Of a stretch of DNA of 64,000 bases, positions 53,643-63,988 are shown piece after piece. Origin of the DNA: Mariniphaga sp964559175 (GTDB taxonomy: Bacteria > Bacteroidota > Bacteroidia > Bacteroidales > Prolixibacteraceae); NCBI GenBank assembly GCA_964559175.1, contig CAZLGT010000017.1, positions 12,851 to 76,850 on the forward strand. Reading direction: 5' to 3'. The notes under the pieces are model-generated. The model had not been told where the DNA came from. It did no database searches and worked only from the letters and a program-made list of their open reading frames with translations. The first letter of the stretch is position 1, and each line of letters opens with the position of its first letter. Both the position numbers and the translations under genes were made by a program.

Positions 53643-55034
53643 TTAATTGGTATTACTTTTTTCAATTTCTTCCAGACTTCTTCCCTTGGTTTCAGGAAGC
53701 TTTTTCAAGATAAACAAAAATCCTGAAATACTTATGACGGCATACAGCCAAAACGTTCCAGATGCACTCAGGACTTTATTAAGGATCGGGAACGTGTATG
53801 TGAGTCCAAAAGAAGCTAACCACAGCGAGGTAGTGGCCAGTGCCATGGCAGTACCGCGCACCCTGTTGGGAAAAATCTCGGAAAGGATCACCCAGGTTAC
53901 GGGCGCAAGCGTAAGGGCATACGTTGCAATGGCCAAAACGACCAGCGTTAGAATAACGAACCCCTGGATTCCGAGATAATAGCTTCCGCCCAACACAACA
54001 TAAATGACAGCCAGGCTCAGCGAACCAAGCAACATCAGTTTGCGGCGGCCCCAACTGTCAACCATGCGCATGGCCACCAGGGTAAACACCAGGTTCACCG
54101 AGCCGGTAATCACAATATTCAGCAACATATCGGAAACAGAATAACCCGCAGAAGTAAACACCTCTTCAGCATAGTTAAAAATAACGTTTATTCCGCACCA
54201 CTGCTGAAAAGCCGCCAGTACAATTCCGAGTACCAAAACAGGCCGTATCCTTTTCGATTTCAGCATTTTCCAGTCGATTTTATGCGATGCGTCTTTTAAT
54301 GTTTCTGCAATGTTTTTTTCTTCGTTCAGGGAATATTCAGTGCCGCCAATTTTTTCAAGGATTTTTAACGAAGCCTCTGTTTTTCCTGATTTTGCCAAAA
54401 AACGCGGACTTTCGGGAATAAAAAACGCGAGCAGGAAGAAGGATGTTGCCGGTATGGTTTCGGCCCAGAACATCCAGCGCCAGCCTGTTTGCCCGTTCCA
54501 CGACTGCCGGATAAATTCGTCGGTAGCCCCGTTGGGAACTTTTTCGGCAATCAGGTAATTAACGATTTGCGCCGCCAGGATACCGATTACAATGGTTAAC
54601 TGGTTCACTGCCACCAGTCTTCCACGTATGGGAGCAGGCGACACTTCGGCAATGTACATGGGCGAAGTGGCCGAAGCGATGCCGATGGCGAGTCCGCCGA
54701 GCAGACGATAGACAATAAATGGTGTAAACAGGTTTGCCGCACCTGTTCCGATGGCCGACAGAGTAAACAGCGAAGCGGCAAATATCAGGGGCACCTTTCT
54801 TCCAAACCGGTCGGACAGGTAACCCGAAAACAGGGCGCCGAACAGGCAGCCAATCAGGGCGCTGCTCATGGCCCATCCTTGCAGGCCGGGCGATTGCGTG
54901 ATGTCGAAAAACCGCTCGTAAAAAGGTTTCGCACCACCGATTACCACCCAGTCGTAGCCGAACAGCAACCCGCCCATGGCCGAAACCAGCGTAATTCCGA
55001 TAATAAATCGTTTGTTGAATTTTACTTCTGTCAT
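53643..55034 (-). CDS. MFS sugar porter (XylE/GalP type)
   Basis: A 463-residue 12-helix transporter of the sugar porter family. Signature motifs are GYLSDRFGRKVPLIFAASLF, PESPRFLAKSGK after helix 6, and PETKGRSLEEIE at the C-terminus. It should bring monosaccharide, perhaps galactose released by the GH36 enzyme, into the cytoplasm by proton symport. Located between the GH36 and DUF5107 genes in the same orientation. Confidence 0.9.
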   Translation of the reverse strand: MTEVKFNKRFIIGITLVSAMGGLLFGYDWVVIGGAKPFYERFFDITQSPGLQGWAMSSALIGCLFGALFSGYLSDRFGRKVPLIFAASLFTLSAIGTGAANLFTPFIVYRLLGGLAIGIASATSPMYIAEVSPAPIRGRLVAVNQLTIVIGILAAQIVNYLIAEKVPNGATDEFIRQSWNGQTGWRWMFWAETIPATSFFLLAFFIPESPRFLAKSGKTEASLKILEKIGGTEYSLNEEKNIAETLKDASHKIDWKMLKSKRIRPVLVLGIVLAAFQQWCGINVIFNYAEEVFTSAGYSVSDMLLNIVITGSVNLVFTLVAMRMVDSWGRRKLMLLGSLSLAVIYVVLGGSYYLGIQGFVILTLVVLAIATYALTLAPVTWVILSEIFPNRVRGTAMALATTSLWLASFGLTYTFPILNKVLSASGTFWLYAVISISGFLFILKKLPETKGRSLEEIEKSNTN

Positions 55035-55183
55035 AGTTGCTTTGTTTTATGCATAAAAGTAGCGCAACGTATTATTTCTAACTATAGGTTTTTTTAATTT
55101 ACAGACTTTTAATTTATGCTGATCAGGTGCCAAAACAATTTGGTGGTCAGTACAAATTTGAAAAAGTACCGCTCCTTTTTTTC

Positions 55184-57337
55184 TTATTGTTTCGTTAGTT
55201 TAAATATTTTACTTTTATAAGCACCCGCCAAGGGAAAGACAATTCCTTTATCCATAAGAAGTTGACCGGTAAAAGGGGTTTCCATGCCTTCGATTTTATA
55301 CAAAGCATCAGCTTGTAACCCCCTCAGTTGAATCTCTTTTGAACGTTTTGTTTCCGAGATCGCATTATTCGGATATTCAGCCAGATTATATACAAAAACA
55401 ATGGATTCAGACTTGTTTTTATTGACATATTGTAATACACTCCTGTTATTTTCGTAAGGGGAAATTAACCTGTAGTGGTCTCCAAACTGCACCGTTTCAC
55501 GTATTTCTTTATAGCTGGAAATTTTTTCTTTTGCAATCGCCTTTTCCTCTTCTGTCCACTTGGTAATATCGTAACCAACACCTAATACGCCACACATTGA
55601 AACGTTGAACTTAAAGTCCAAAGGATGATTTTGACGATGCCAGTCTTCACGTGTTACCCAGCTAATCATTGTATTTGCCGGAAAAGCATTTAGATAAGAA
55701 TGTTGAATAAAAATTCTATCCACAGGGTCAGTATTATCACTTGCCCAGTTGAAATCCATGCGAGACAACATTCCCAAATCAATTCGGCCACCACCACTGG
55801 CACAGTTTTCAAACCAAACATCGGGGAATTCCTGACGCAAAGATTCTATCAAACGATACAGGTTTTCCACATATTTAATACGTACACTGCGCTGTTCATC
55901 AGTATCTGCAGAAGGGAATCCCGGATCAGTCAGCGATTTGTTCATGTCCCACTTAATAAATTTAATATTGTTTTCCTTTAATAATTTGTGGAAGCTGTTG
56001 TACAGGTATTCGTAAACATCCTCACGGGCCAGATTCAGCATCAGTTGATTTCTGCCTGTGTGGCGTGTACGATTTGGGTAGTGAAAGACCCAGTCCGGAT
56101 GTGCCCGGTAAAGGTCACTGTTAGGATTTACCATCTCAGGTTCAATCCAGATACCAAAGTCAAGACCCATATCATTTATTTTATCAATCATTGGCTTCAG
56201 GCCATTGGGAAATTTATTTTTATCCACAGTCCAGTCACCCAATCCTGCATGAGAATTTACTCTGCCTTTAAACCATCCATCATCAATCACAAACATTTCA
56301 ACGCCTATCTCTTTAGCAATTTTTGCCAAAGCCAGTTGGTGTTCCTCGTTTACATTAAAGGCGGTAGCATACCAGCTATTGTATAAAACAGGGCGTAACT
56401 CATTGCGATGCTTTTTTGGCAAGATTTGTTCCCTGGTATAAGAAGCGAAGTTTTGCGAGACACCTTCCATTCCTTTTTCTGTATAACCAGCAAGCATTTT
56501 GGGAGTAGTAAAAATTTCTCCGGCTTTAAGATTTATATCCTGATCCCAGAAGTTAATTCCGGAAACTACCTGCACTTCACCATAGGCTGATTTTTCAAAA
56601 TCTGCCCGCCAGTTTCCACTGTAAATTAACGAACCATACCATACTTTTCCATCGTTTTCACTCTTTTCTCCTTCAGGGCGAATGGCAAAAAAGGACGAGC
56701 CGAACGAACGGAAATCTTTTACTTGCAATGTTTTTAATCCCTGAGTAAGTCGGGTTTCATTGGGTTGAAACTCATATCCCCATGTGCCGGAAAGATGGGT
56801 AAGATAATAATTGTCTTGCGGCAAGAAAAAACTTCCCGATTGTGCATTTTCAATTTGAATAATCTCATTTTTTCTTTTTGCGGTGTTTTTTACTTCGGTC
56901 CATTTTTCAATGAGATCGTATTCGGGAAGCACGCGGATATATTCAGTCACCATCAGCGGATAGAACACATCTTTCTGGTTGATTATCAAAGTAGAATATC
57001 CATCAATTGTAGTAATATTTGCGTCAACAAATGTAAGTTCAATATCTCTTACACCGTCGGCAAAAATTACCTCAAGCACAGGTGTTGTATTTGAATATCC
57101 TCCACGTACGGGCAACTCATCTTTCCATTGATTTTTGAGGTGTTTGACATCTTGAACCTTGTTCCCAAAGTAGGTCATATTTACAGAGCCAGCATCGTTT
57201 ACTGAAATCTGGTAAAGAGACGAATTTGTATAGATCGACCAGGCGGTATTGTCACTATTTTTTTCAATAGCATTAGATTGGGCAAAAATAACATTTGCCA
57301 GACTAACTAAAATGATTAGAATGATTCCTTTTTTCAT
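55184..57337 (-). CDS. GH36-family alpha-galactosidase
   Basis: A 717-residue secreted glycoside hydrolase. Signal peptide about 1-20 (ending NVIFAQ). A beta-sandwich N-terminal domain is followed by the TIM barrel with LYNSWYATAFNVNEEHQ, MFVIDDGWFKGR, and the nucleophile Asp in FIKWDMNKSL. The acid/base Asp is in NWASDNTDPVDR. GH36 enzymes cleave alpha-1,6-linked galactose, as in raffinose or galactomannan side chains. ATG 57337 is used; the upstream frame to 57364 lacks the signal peptide at its N-terminus. The locus around it supports a role in alpha-galactoside breakdown. Confidence 0.92.
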   Translation of the reverse strand: MKKGIILIILVSLANVIFAQSNAIEKNSDNTAWSIYTNSSLYQISVNDAGSVNMTYFGNKVQDVKHLKNQWKDELPVRGGYSNTTPVLEVIFADGVRDIELTFVDANITTIDGYSTLIINQKDVFYPLMVTEYIRVLPEYDLIEKWTEVKNTAKRKNEIIQIENAQSGSFFLPQDNYYLTHLSGTWGYEFQPNETRLTQGLKTLQVKDFRSFGSSFFAIRPEGEKSENDGKVWYGSLIYSGNWRADFEKSAYGEVQVVSGINFWDQDINLKAGEIFTTPKMLAGYTEKGMEGVSQNFASYTREQILPKKHRNELRPVLYNSWYATAFNVNEEHQLALAKIAKEIGVEMFVIDDGWFKGRVNSHAGLGDWTVDKNKFPNGLKPMIDKINDMGLDFGIWIEPEMVNPNSDLYRAHPDWVFHYPNRTRHTGRNQLMLNLAREDVYEYLYNSFHKLLKENNIKFIKWDMNKSLTDPGFPSADTDEQRSVRIKYVENLYRLIESLRQEFPDVWFENCASGGGRIDLGMLSRMDFNWASDNTDPVDRIFIQHSYLNAFPANTMISWVTREDWHRQNHPLDFKFNVSMCGVLGVGYDITKWTEEEKAIAKEKISSYKEIRETVQFGDHYRLISPYENNRSVLQYVNKNKSESIVFVYNLAEYPNNAISETKRSKEIQLRGLQADALYKIEGMETPFTGQLLMDKGIVFPLAGAYKSKIFKLTKQ

Positions 57338-57364
57338 GAAAATAATTTTATTTATTATATACAT

Positions 57365-58513
57365 TTATTCCTGAATTACTTGTCCGTAAACATTTATTTC
57401 AGACAGAAAAGCAAAACTATTTGGTCCTTCAACAGCTTCATACTTTATAAATTTGCATTCGGGCAGAGATGAAAAATAATACATTTGTCCATTATCACTT
57501 TGTGAATCAAAGTCGAAGGGTCCCCAACTTTCAAAAGTTATACCATCCAAACTGGTATAGATTTTAAATTTGGTTTGTCCATTTCCGTTACCTTGTCTCC
57601 TGAAACATTCAACTCTATCAATTTTTACCATTTTTTTCATGTCAACTGTGAAATGATGCGGATAATCAGGTGCATCTCCAGCATACTGACTGTGCCAAAA
57701 TGTTCCAATATTATCATCAATTGCAAATGATGCAAGGTAGCTTGGGGCAGCTTCACTTGAAAAGTCAGCAATTTCCCAATCTGCTTTATCAATTTTTTCA
57801 CTTTTGAACTCGATAAAATTTGGTAGTAAAGTCGATTCAAACTGCGAAGTGAATGTATCAATCGCATTTATTGCCGGAATATAAAAAGAACGGTAATCCA
57901 TTTCTCCTTCCGATTTCCAGTCTCTGATTACAATCCTGTCATCTTCCGGCAGCAGCATTGTCGTAGTAAATTCGTCTGAGGTATTTTCATACATTACTTC
58001 TGTTCCGGCATATCCTTCTCCCGGGGTTCCCCATGTTACCACGACAGAATCAATGGTTCCCCCGCCTTCAATCGTTGACAGCGGGCGGTTGGTTAGCGAT
58101 GATTCATAAATATCGCCGTATGCCGAGCCTGTGACCTGTTTTTTTATGGACCGGTTTCCGTCCCTGTCGATGTTGTAGGCATAAAAAAGGTACGATTTTT
58201 CATTGAGATTGTCAACAGTAACATAAACCGAGTCAACGGGAGTATTCAGAGAAACATCCAGCGACTGGCTTTTCATTTCACCACCATCTTCCCATTCAAC
58301 TATGCTTTTTTGAATGTTGTTGCCATTGTAAACCAGCCATTTTAGCTGAATGCGGTTCCTTCCGGGCATGGTTTGCAGGGTGTCAGGAACATTGGCATAA
58401 ATAATTTCGCCATCCTTAATGAATTCTGTATGGACGTCTTCCATCTTGTCGCACGACATGAAAGCTATTGCAGAAATCAGGAATAATATTGTTGTTTTAA
58501 ATATATATTTCAT
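57365..58513 (-). CDS. DUF4998 lipoprotein with C-terminal discoidin-like domain
   Basis: A 382-residue surface or periplasmic lipoprotein; the lipobox is IAFMSCDKM (Cys at about residue 21). Residues about 30-240 look like DUF4998 (PGRNRIQLKWLVYNGNNIQK). The C-terminal ~120 residues resemble a coagulation-factor 5/8 C (discoidin) fold (IGTFWHSQYAGDAPDYPHHF, KFIKYEAVEG). It probably binds glycan at the cell surface, as is typical for the lipoprotein that follows SusD in such loci. It starts 24 bases after the preceding gene. Confidence 0.83.
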   Translation of the reverse strand: MKYIFKTTILFLISAIAFMSCDKMEDVHTEFIKDGEIIYANVPDTLQTMPGRNRIQLKWLVYNGNNIQKSIVEWEDGGEMKSQSLDVSLNTPVDSVYVTVDNLNEKSYLFYAYNIDRDGNRSIKKQVTGSAYGDIYESSLTNRPLSTIEGGGTIDSVVVTWGTPGEGYAGTEVMYENTSDEFTTTMLLPEDDRIVIRDWKSEGEMDYRSFYIPAINAIDTFTSQFESTLLPNFIEFKSEKIDKADWEIADFSSEAAPSYLASFAIDDNIGTFWHSQYAGDAPDYPHHFTVDMKKMVKIDRVECFRRQGNGNGQTKFKIYTSLDGITFESWGPFDFDSQSDNGQMYYFSSLPECKFIKYEAVEGPNSFAFLSEINVYGQVIQE

Positions 58514-58537
58514 ATTAAATTGTTTTGAAAGTTATAA

Positions 58538-59713
58538 TTATTCGCTGGTTACTTGTCCGTAAAAAGTAATTTCTCCAATATGGATAAAACCAGTAAATCC
58601 CCACGTTTCTTTAACCAAAATCCGGACATACCTCACAGACGGGTCTTCCAGGGTGAAAGGATATTCATCGCCATTTTTAAAATGTATCAGGTCTTCTTCT
58701 GTAGTACCACCTTCTTCCGAAGGACGTGAGGCAACACAGTCACGGAGTTTGGTCCAGCCGTCCCAGCTACCGTCGGCAGACGGTTCTTCTGCCGTCCCCC
58801 ATATTTCGAGGATACGTGGGTTCCCATGTCCATAAGCATAGCCATCATCCTGGCGTTGATATAGAATGAACCGGCTCAACTTAGCGGTTATTCCCAAATC
58901 AAGGGTGAAATATTGCGGCCACCCTGTACCTGCATATGTGTGGCTCATTGTATTTAGCTTACCGTCGTACATCCATTCATAACGCATTCCCCAGGCATCC
59001 ATATCAGCATCGCCAGGCAAAACAATCCGGTTAAACTTCTCTTTGTCGAGTTTTTCCTCAAACATTGGAGTTAAATTTAATTTTACAGAATCGGAAAAAT
59101 TGTCCCATCGGTCGCGAATAAGAATCCCGAACGTTTCTTCTTCCGGTTCATAACCACGAAGTGTGTACTTTCCATTTGCAACACTGGAGTAAACAACATC
59201 AACCGGAAAAAGTGTCCCGGTAGAATTGGAAGCCATAATCAGGAATGACAATGGCGCATTGTTCGGATTTTCCCAGGTGTACTGTACGCCGCCAAAGGAG
59301 GGTATCATTTCTACTGATTCATATACGAGATGAACATCAGGAGTTTCGGGTTGAATGATTACTTCAACAGGGCTGGAAATATTTTCACTGCGGTCAACAG
59401 TATAAAGCCTAACAGTGTGTTCATTTGTATCTCCATATCCTTCAACTTTTACCGAATTAAGGTAAATTGAACTTCTGGTTTCATATTGCTGGCCGTCGCT
59501 CAGTGTATATTCAGCCTTTACATAAAGCAAATCGGTTTCGTTGGGTAAGTTATAGGTGATTTTTGCCCCTCCCGGTTCATTTTCCACAACCGGTGATGAT
59601 ATTGGTTGCGGTGGTTGCGAGTCGGAATACAGTGGTTTCTTCTCAATTTCTTCGCAGGCATTAAATAGTAATGTCGATGCAATGAGAATATAAATTATTG
59701 ATATTTTTTTCAT
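58538..59713 (-). CDS. DUF4959/DUF5126/DUF5000 surface lipoprotein
   Basis: A 391-residue lipoprotein; the lipobox is LLFNACEE (Cys at about residue 20). It has Ig-like/DUF4959 N-terminal parts (PGGAKITYNLPNETDLLYVK), a central DUF5126-like part and a discoidin-type DUF5000 C-terminus (WPQYFTLDLGITAKLSRFIL, VRILVKETWGF). It follows SusD and most likely takes part in glycan capture. Binding specificity is unknown. Confidence 0.83.
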   Translation of the reverse strand: MKKISIIYILIASTLLFNACEEIEKKPLYSDSQPPQPISSPVVENEPGGAKITYNLPNETDLLYVKAEYTLSDGQQYETRSSIYLNSVKVEGYGDTNEHTVRLYTVDRSENISSPVEVIIQPETPDVHLVYESVEMIPSFGGVQYTWENPNNAPLSFLIMASNSTGTLFPVDVVYSSVANGKYTLRGYEPEEETFGILIRDRWDNFSDSVKLNLTPMFEEKLDKEKFNRIVLPGDADMDAWGMRYEWMYDGKLNTMSHTYAGTGWPQYFTLDLGITAKLSRFILYQRQDDGYAYGHGNPRILEIWGTAEEPSADGSWDGWTKLRDCVASRPSEEGGTTEEDLIHFKNGDEYPFTLEDPSVRYVRILVKETWGFTGFIHIGEITFYGQVTSE

Positions 59714-59744
59714 TTTTATTGGATTTAAAATTTACATCATTCAA

Positions 59745-61640
59745 TTACCATCCCAGATTTTGAACCAGATTAGGATTTTTTATCCTCTCTTCTTCCCTGA
59801 TGGGCCAGAAGTAATCTTTGAATTCGAACCGGGGTGTAAATACTGTAGTTACGTTGTAGAATTCCAGACCTGGTCCGACAATGTTCCAGCCGCGAATCGG
59901 GCGGTTCATGTACTGTTCAGCTAATTTCCAGCGGCGCAGATCCCAGAAGCGCTGACCTTCGAAAGCGAGCTCAATCATTCTTTCCTGGCGGATTATTTCG
60001 CGGATGCCTTCTTTTGTAGTTGGTTTTGAAGGCTGGCTGGAGTGCTGTGACCAACTTTCAACTACACCTTCCAGACCGGCACGTTCACGAATTCTGTCAA
60101 TGTAATCATAAACTTCGGCATCAGGTGCCGATTTTACTTCATTTAATGCTTCGGCATAAAGCAAGTAAATGTCAGCTAATCTGATAATTGGAAAAGGAAA
60201 TTCATAATCAACCGCATATGAATTACTTGAAAAAGCATTTAGCGGGCTAATAAGTTTTTTGGGCCAGTAACCGGTAACCGAAAATTCACCCTTCTGCCGT
60301 TTTGTGGCTAGTTCACCAGCGCGGCATCTAACGGTATAGTATTCCGGGTCGAGCACATAAGTGCCACGGTCGAATGCGATTGAAGCATAAAACCTTGGTT
60401 CGCGGTCGAAGTGCAAAACGGCTGTTTGCTCACCCGATCGTACATAATCGTTTTCTTCAGTTAAGGAAGTTCTCAATTCGTATCGGTTTACGTAATCGAA
60501 ACTAACGTCTTCGTTAATCGGTACCCCGTTTCGTGAATAAAATAATTCTGCCATACGCAAGGTGGCGCCATAATTCTGGCTTACCGGATTTGCAGTTGTA
60601 ACCTGAATAAGAAGGGGCTGCATCATTCGCTGATAGCGCCAGGAGAAAGTATAATTTGTAGCACCCCAAATAATTTCAGGGCTACCTTTACTGGTTACTA
60701 TCGAACGTAATGTCAGCTCTTTCATAATTGTGTCAGAATGTTCGTAACGGCTGTTAAATTGCTCATAAAGTTTTATTCCGGCCATTTCGCAGGTTTCAAT
60801 GGCTTCCAGCGCAGCGTCTGCTGCTTTTTGCCATTTGGTGATATCATAGTCGGGATTAAAAAGCTGAACACCACGGTTGTCAGTCAAGCTGGAGAAATCG
60901 CTATTTCCATTAAAAATCGGGCTGGCAGCTGTAGCTAAAATACGTGCTTTTATGGAAGCTGCAACCGGTTTTGTAATCCTTCCCATTTCGGTGGTTTCTG
61001 ATGTGACCTGAATTGGAAGATCAGTAAGTACTTCATCTATAAGGCTTAAAATATAGTTTACAACATCGTCAACCGGATCGCGATACACTTTCACATTTTC
61101 AGTGTCAACATAAATAGGTAAGTTTTCCCTGATGATTGGAATGGGGCCGTACATTTTGAGCAACCAGAAATGGTAGTAGGCTTTCAGGAACTTAACTTCT
61201 GCAACCCACCGTTTTCTTTCCAAAGTAGATAAGTCACGCACTTTTCCAATTTCATTTAAAAAAATGTTGCAATCGCGTATTGCAATGAACATGTTGATAT
61301 CTCTTCCATGTTGTCTTAAACCATCCCAAAAGTTTAAATGGGGTGTGTTGCCGTTCTGGTATCCTTTTGCTATAAACGCAGTTTCAATATTACCATCTTC
61401 CACTTCCTCATTAAACCATACTTCGTCTCCGGAAAGCAAACCCGGGTTAAGCCACGGATTTCCAAACTCAGGTAAATATGAATAACAGGTTGCCAAAAAT
61501 TTCTCGGCATTGTACCTGTCGGTAAAAGCGTTTTCAATGGTTGCAACATTATCCGGCACTACATCCAGGTAGTTGCAGGCTGCACCAGGTGTTAACAATA
61601 ATGTGATGGTTACAATTTTTATAATATCTTTTTTCTTCAT
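59745..61640 (-). CDS. SusD/RagB-family nutrient-binding lipoprotein
   Basis: A 631-residue outer-surface lipoprotein that caps the SusC channel and binds oligosaccharide. The lipobox TPGAACNYLD (Cys at about residue 22) is followed by the SusD core with TPR-like helices. The C-terminal motif is IRQERMIELAFEGQRFWDLRRW, typical of SusD. ATG 61640 is used because the ATG at 61679 overlaps the end of susC. Length is larger than SusD of B. thetaiotaomicron (about 550). Confidence 0.93.
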   Translation of the reverse strand: MKKKDIIKIVTITLLLTPGAACNYLDVVPDNVATIENAFTDRYNAEKFLATCYSYLPEFGNPWLNPGLLSGDEVWFNEEVEDGNIETAFIAKGYQNGNTPHLNFWDGLRQHGRDINMFIAIRDCNIFLNEIGKVRDLSTLERKRWVAEVKFLKAYYHFWLLKMYGPIPIIRENLPIYVDTENVKVYRDPVDDVVNYILSLIDEVLTDLPIQVTSETTEMGRITKPVAASIKARILATAASPIFNGNSDFSSLTDNRGVQLFNPDYDITKWQKAADAALEAIETCEMAGIKLYEQFNSRYEHSDTIMKELTLRSIVTSKGSPEIIWGATNYTFSWRYQRMMQPLLIQVTTANPVSQNYGATLRMAELFYSRNGVPINEDVSFDYVNRYELRTSLTEENDYVRSGEQTAVLHFDREPRFYASIAFDRGTYVLDPEYYTVRCRAGELATKRQKGEFSVTGYWPKKLISPLNAFSSNSYAVDYEFPFPIIRLADIYLLYAEALNEVKSAPDAEVYDYIDRIRERAGLEGVVESWSQHSSQPSKPTTKEGIREIIRQERMIELAFEGQRFWDLRRWKLAEQYMNRPIRGWNIVGPGLEFYNVTTVFTPRFEFKDYFWPIREEERIKNPNLVQNLGW

Positions 61641-61653
61641 GGTAACTTTCTTA

Positions 61654-63972
61654 TTAGAATGAAACTTGTAAACCTGCATTTAAAACTCGTTGAATAGGAT
61701 ATCCCAGACCGTTCCCTCCCATTTCCGGGTCCCAGAGTTTGAACCGGCTAAAAGTAAACAGGTTGGTTCCGCTTATATAAATTCTGAAATTCTCAACCCC
61801 GTATTTCTCGAACAACCTTTTTGGTATGGTATAGCCCATTTCGGCTGATTTTAGCCTTAAGAATGAGCCGTCCTGCATAAACCAGGTATTGGTAACCAGA
61901 TTGTTGCCTTCAAATGAATCGGAAAGGCGTGGCCATATTGCATAAATATCGCGGTTGGCTTCTGACCAGTGGCTGTCGGCATACGCCTGCAGCAACGCAT
62001 TGTTTTTCTGATAGTTTCCATAAGGATCGCCGTTCCAGCTATAATTCACAAAAGGTGATGTTGCATAAGTGTCAATCCAGAAAGATGAACGAGCCGATCC
62101 CTGGAAGAAGAAAGAAATATCAAAATTCTTGTATCCTGTTGATACACCGAAACCGTAAATGATTTCCGGTGTGGTCGGATGTCCGATAGGAACCCTGTCA
62201 AGCGAGGTTATTTTATCATCTCCATTAACGTCCCGATATTTAATGTCACCCCCCATTGTAATACTTCCCAGTTCCTGAACAGGCGAGTTGGCCACTTCAG
62301 TATCGTCAACAAATAAACGTTCGGCAATGTAACCCCATTGCTGTGTAATGGGTTTTCCTACACGCGAAAGCCATGGTGTAGCGCTGTAATCGGGTTCTTC
62401 GTATTTCTCAAAAATACCACGTGCATAAGTAAAGTTACCTCGTGCCGTTACCCAAAAGTCGTTACTGAAGCTGTGCATAATATCAACTGACATATCAATA
62501 CCTTTGCTTGAAGCTTCACCAACGTTTGCTTTAGTGCTTGCCTGAAGCCCAAAGGTAGAGAATGAAAGACGGTCCATAAGGATATTGGTCCTGTATTCCC
62601 GAAATATGTCAACAGCGAATTCAATTTTATCAAACAGGGTAAATTCAGTTCCGATGTTTGTTTTAGTTGCTGTTTCCCAGGTAATTTTATCGTTGGCATA
62701 TCTCGAAATGGAAACCCCGTTGCGGGAGTAACCACCATCAGCCCCCCAGGCATAACCTCTGCCACTATCATTCATATTTATATTCGACAAGTAGAAGAAC
62801 CTGTCGGCCTCAGAACCAATGGCATCATTACCCACAAGACCGTGGGTCATTTTCAGTTTAAATTCAGTAAAAACATTTGACAGCGGTTGCCAGAAATTTT
62901 CTTTTGACATTAACCACCCAAAACCGGCAGATGGGAAGAAACCAAATCTTTCGTTTTCAGAAAAACGTTCGGTACCGTTGTATCCGAAATTAAATTCCAG
63001 GAAATACCTGGTGTCGTATGCGTAAGTGAAACGACCGGACAATCCCAGGTTACGAAACGGGAGAGACCGCTGCAAATCGCCCGCATTGCCATACAACGAT
63101 TGCCTCATAATTCCCACAAGCAAGCCGGTAACAGTATGTTTCTCCGCAAAAGTACGGTCGTAGTCCAGGGCACTTTCGGCATAAAATGAAGAAGAAACTG
63201 CTTTCTGTCCTTCCTGGTAGTCCAGGTATTCCCGACCTTCCTCTGAGTTAAGCAGAATGAGTTCGTATTCATCTGTACGGTTATTGTAATCTGATACATT
63301 ATAAAAGAATGGGTTATAATTACGACTTACATCAAAATAGGCATTTCGTGTAGTGTTTCCCAGTAATCTGAATCGAAGCCCTTCTGTAATAAACTTTAAA
63401 TCCTGTTTTAATTCAATTTGAGCAAGCATCAGCGATTGACTGTATTCTTTATATCCTTTAACCATTTCGGCATACGGATTTATGTAATTTCCATTACCGT
63501 AGTTGCCGAATAAAATATGGTTGGTGTGCTGATGCGTTTCATTTGGCGGATAATAGGCCGGGAACAGAACCGGATTGGAGCGAACAATTGCCTTGTATGT
63601 TTCGGTACCTCCCTGTATTGGCCCACGGTAGTCGTCGAATGTTCCGTGAACACGTACAATCGCCTCAGTAGTATTTGTTAGATTAATGTTGATGTTGGAA
63701 CGAATTAAATATTTTTTTAAATCGATATTGGAGTTGAAGTCGTTACGTTTGTCGACATCCAGAATGCCATTATCCTGGGAAACACCACCTGAAAGGTAAT
63801 ACCGGGCTACTTTTCCACCACCACTGATGTTGAAATTCAGGCGCTGGTTCATTGTATAGTCTTTCAACAACTCATTTTGCCAGTCGGTGGTGGGATAAAC
63901 ATACGGGTTAGTTGAACGAAACCGCCTCTGGCGGTAACCCTGATTGTCGTTTTCCCGTTGCTCTTTATACAC
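61654..63972 (-). CDS. SusC-type TonB-dependent receptor, 5' end missing
   Basis: The frame covers about 770 residues, from what is usually the post-plug part of a SusC receptor (YVYPTTDWQNELLKDYTMNQ, near residue 300-330 of a full protein) to the C-terminal barrel end (NAGLQVSF). A complete SusC has about 1000-1100 residues with signal peptide, carboxypeptidase-D-like and plug domains. Directly upstream of the GTG at 63972 is TAA, and all three minus frames contain a stop in the last 28 bases of the window. The reading is therefore broken, not merely cut by the window edge. Either the gene is truncated or rearranged, or the 28 bases belong to another element. SusD follows 13 bases after the stop. 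Confidence 0.88.
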   Translation of the reverse strand: MYKEQRENDNQGYRQRRFRSTNPYVYPTTDWQNELLKDYTMNQRLNFNISGGGKVARYYLSGGVSQDNGILDVDKRNDFNSNIDLKKYLIRSNININLTNTTEAIVRVHGTFDDYRGPIQGGTETYKAIVRSNPVLFPAYYPPNETHQHTNHILFGNYGNGNYINPYAEMVKGYKEYSQSLMLAQIELKQDLKFITEGLRFRLLGNTTRNAYFDVSRNYNPFFYNVSDYNNRTDEYELILLNSEEGREYLDYQEGQKAVSSSFYAESALDYDRTFAEKHTVTGLLVGIMRQSLYGNAGDLQRSLPFRNLGLSGRFTYAYDTRYFLEFNFGYNGTERFSENERFGFFPSAGFGWLMSKENFWQPLSNVFTEFKLKMTHGLVGNDAIGSEADRFFYLSNINMNDSGRGYAWGADGGYSRNGVSISRYANDKITWETATKTNIGTEFTLFDKIEFAVDIFREYRTNILMDRLSFSTFGLQASTKANVGEASSKGIDMSVDIMHSFSNDFWVTARGNFTYARGIFEKYEEPDYSATPWLSRVGKPITQQWGYIAERLFVDDTEVANSPVQELGSITMGGDIKYRDVNGDDKITSLDRVPIGHPTTPEIIYGFGVSTGYKNFDISFFFQGSARSSFWIDTYATSPFVNYSWNGDPYGNYQKNNALLQAYADSHWSEANRDIYAIWPRLSDSFEGNNLVTNTWFMQDGSFLRLKSAEMGYTIPKRLFEKYGVENFRIYISGTNLFTFSRFKLWDPEMGGNGLGYPIQRVLNAGLQVSF

Positions 63973-63988
63973 TTAAAATTTAATTACA

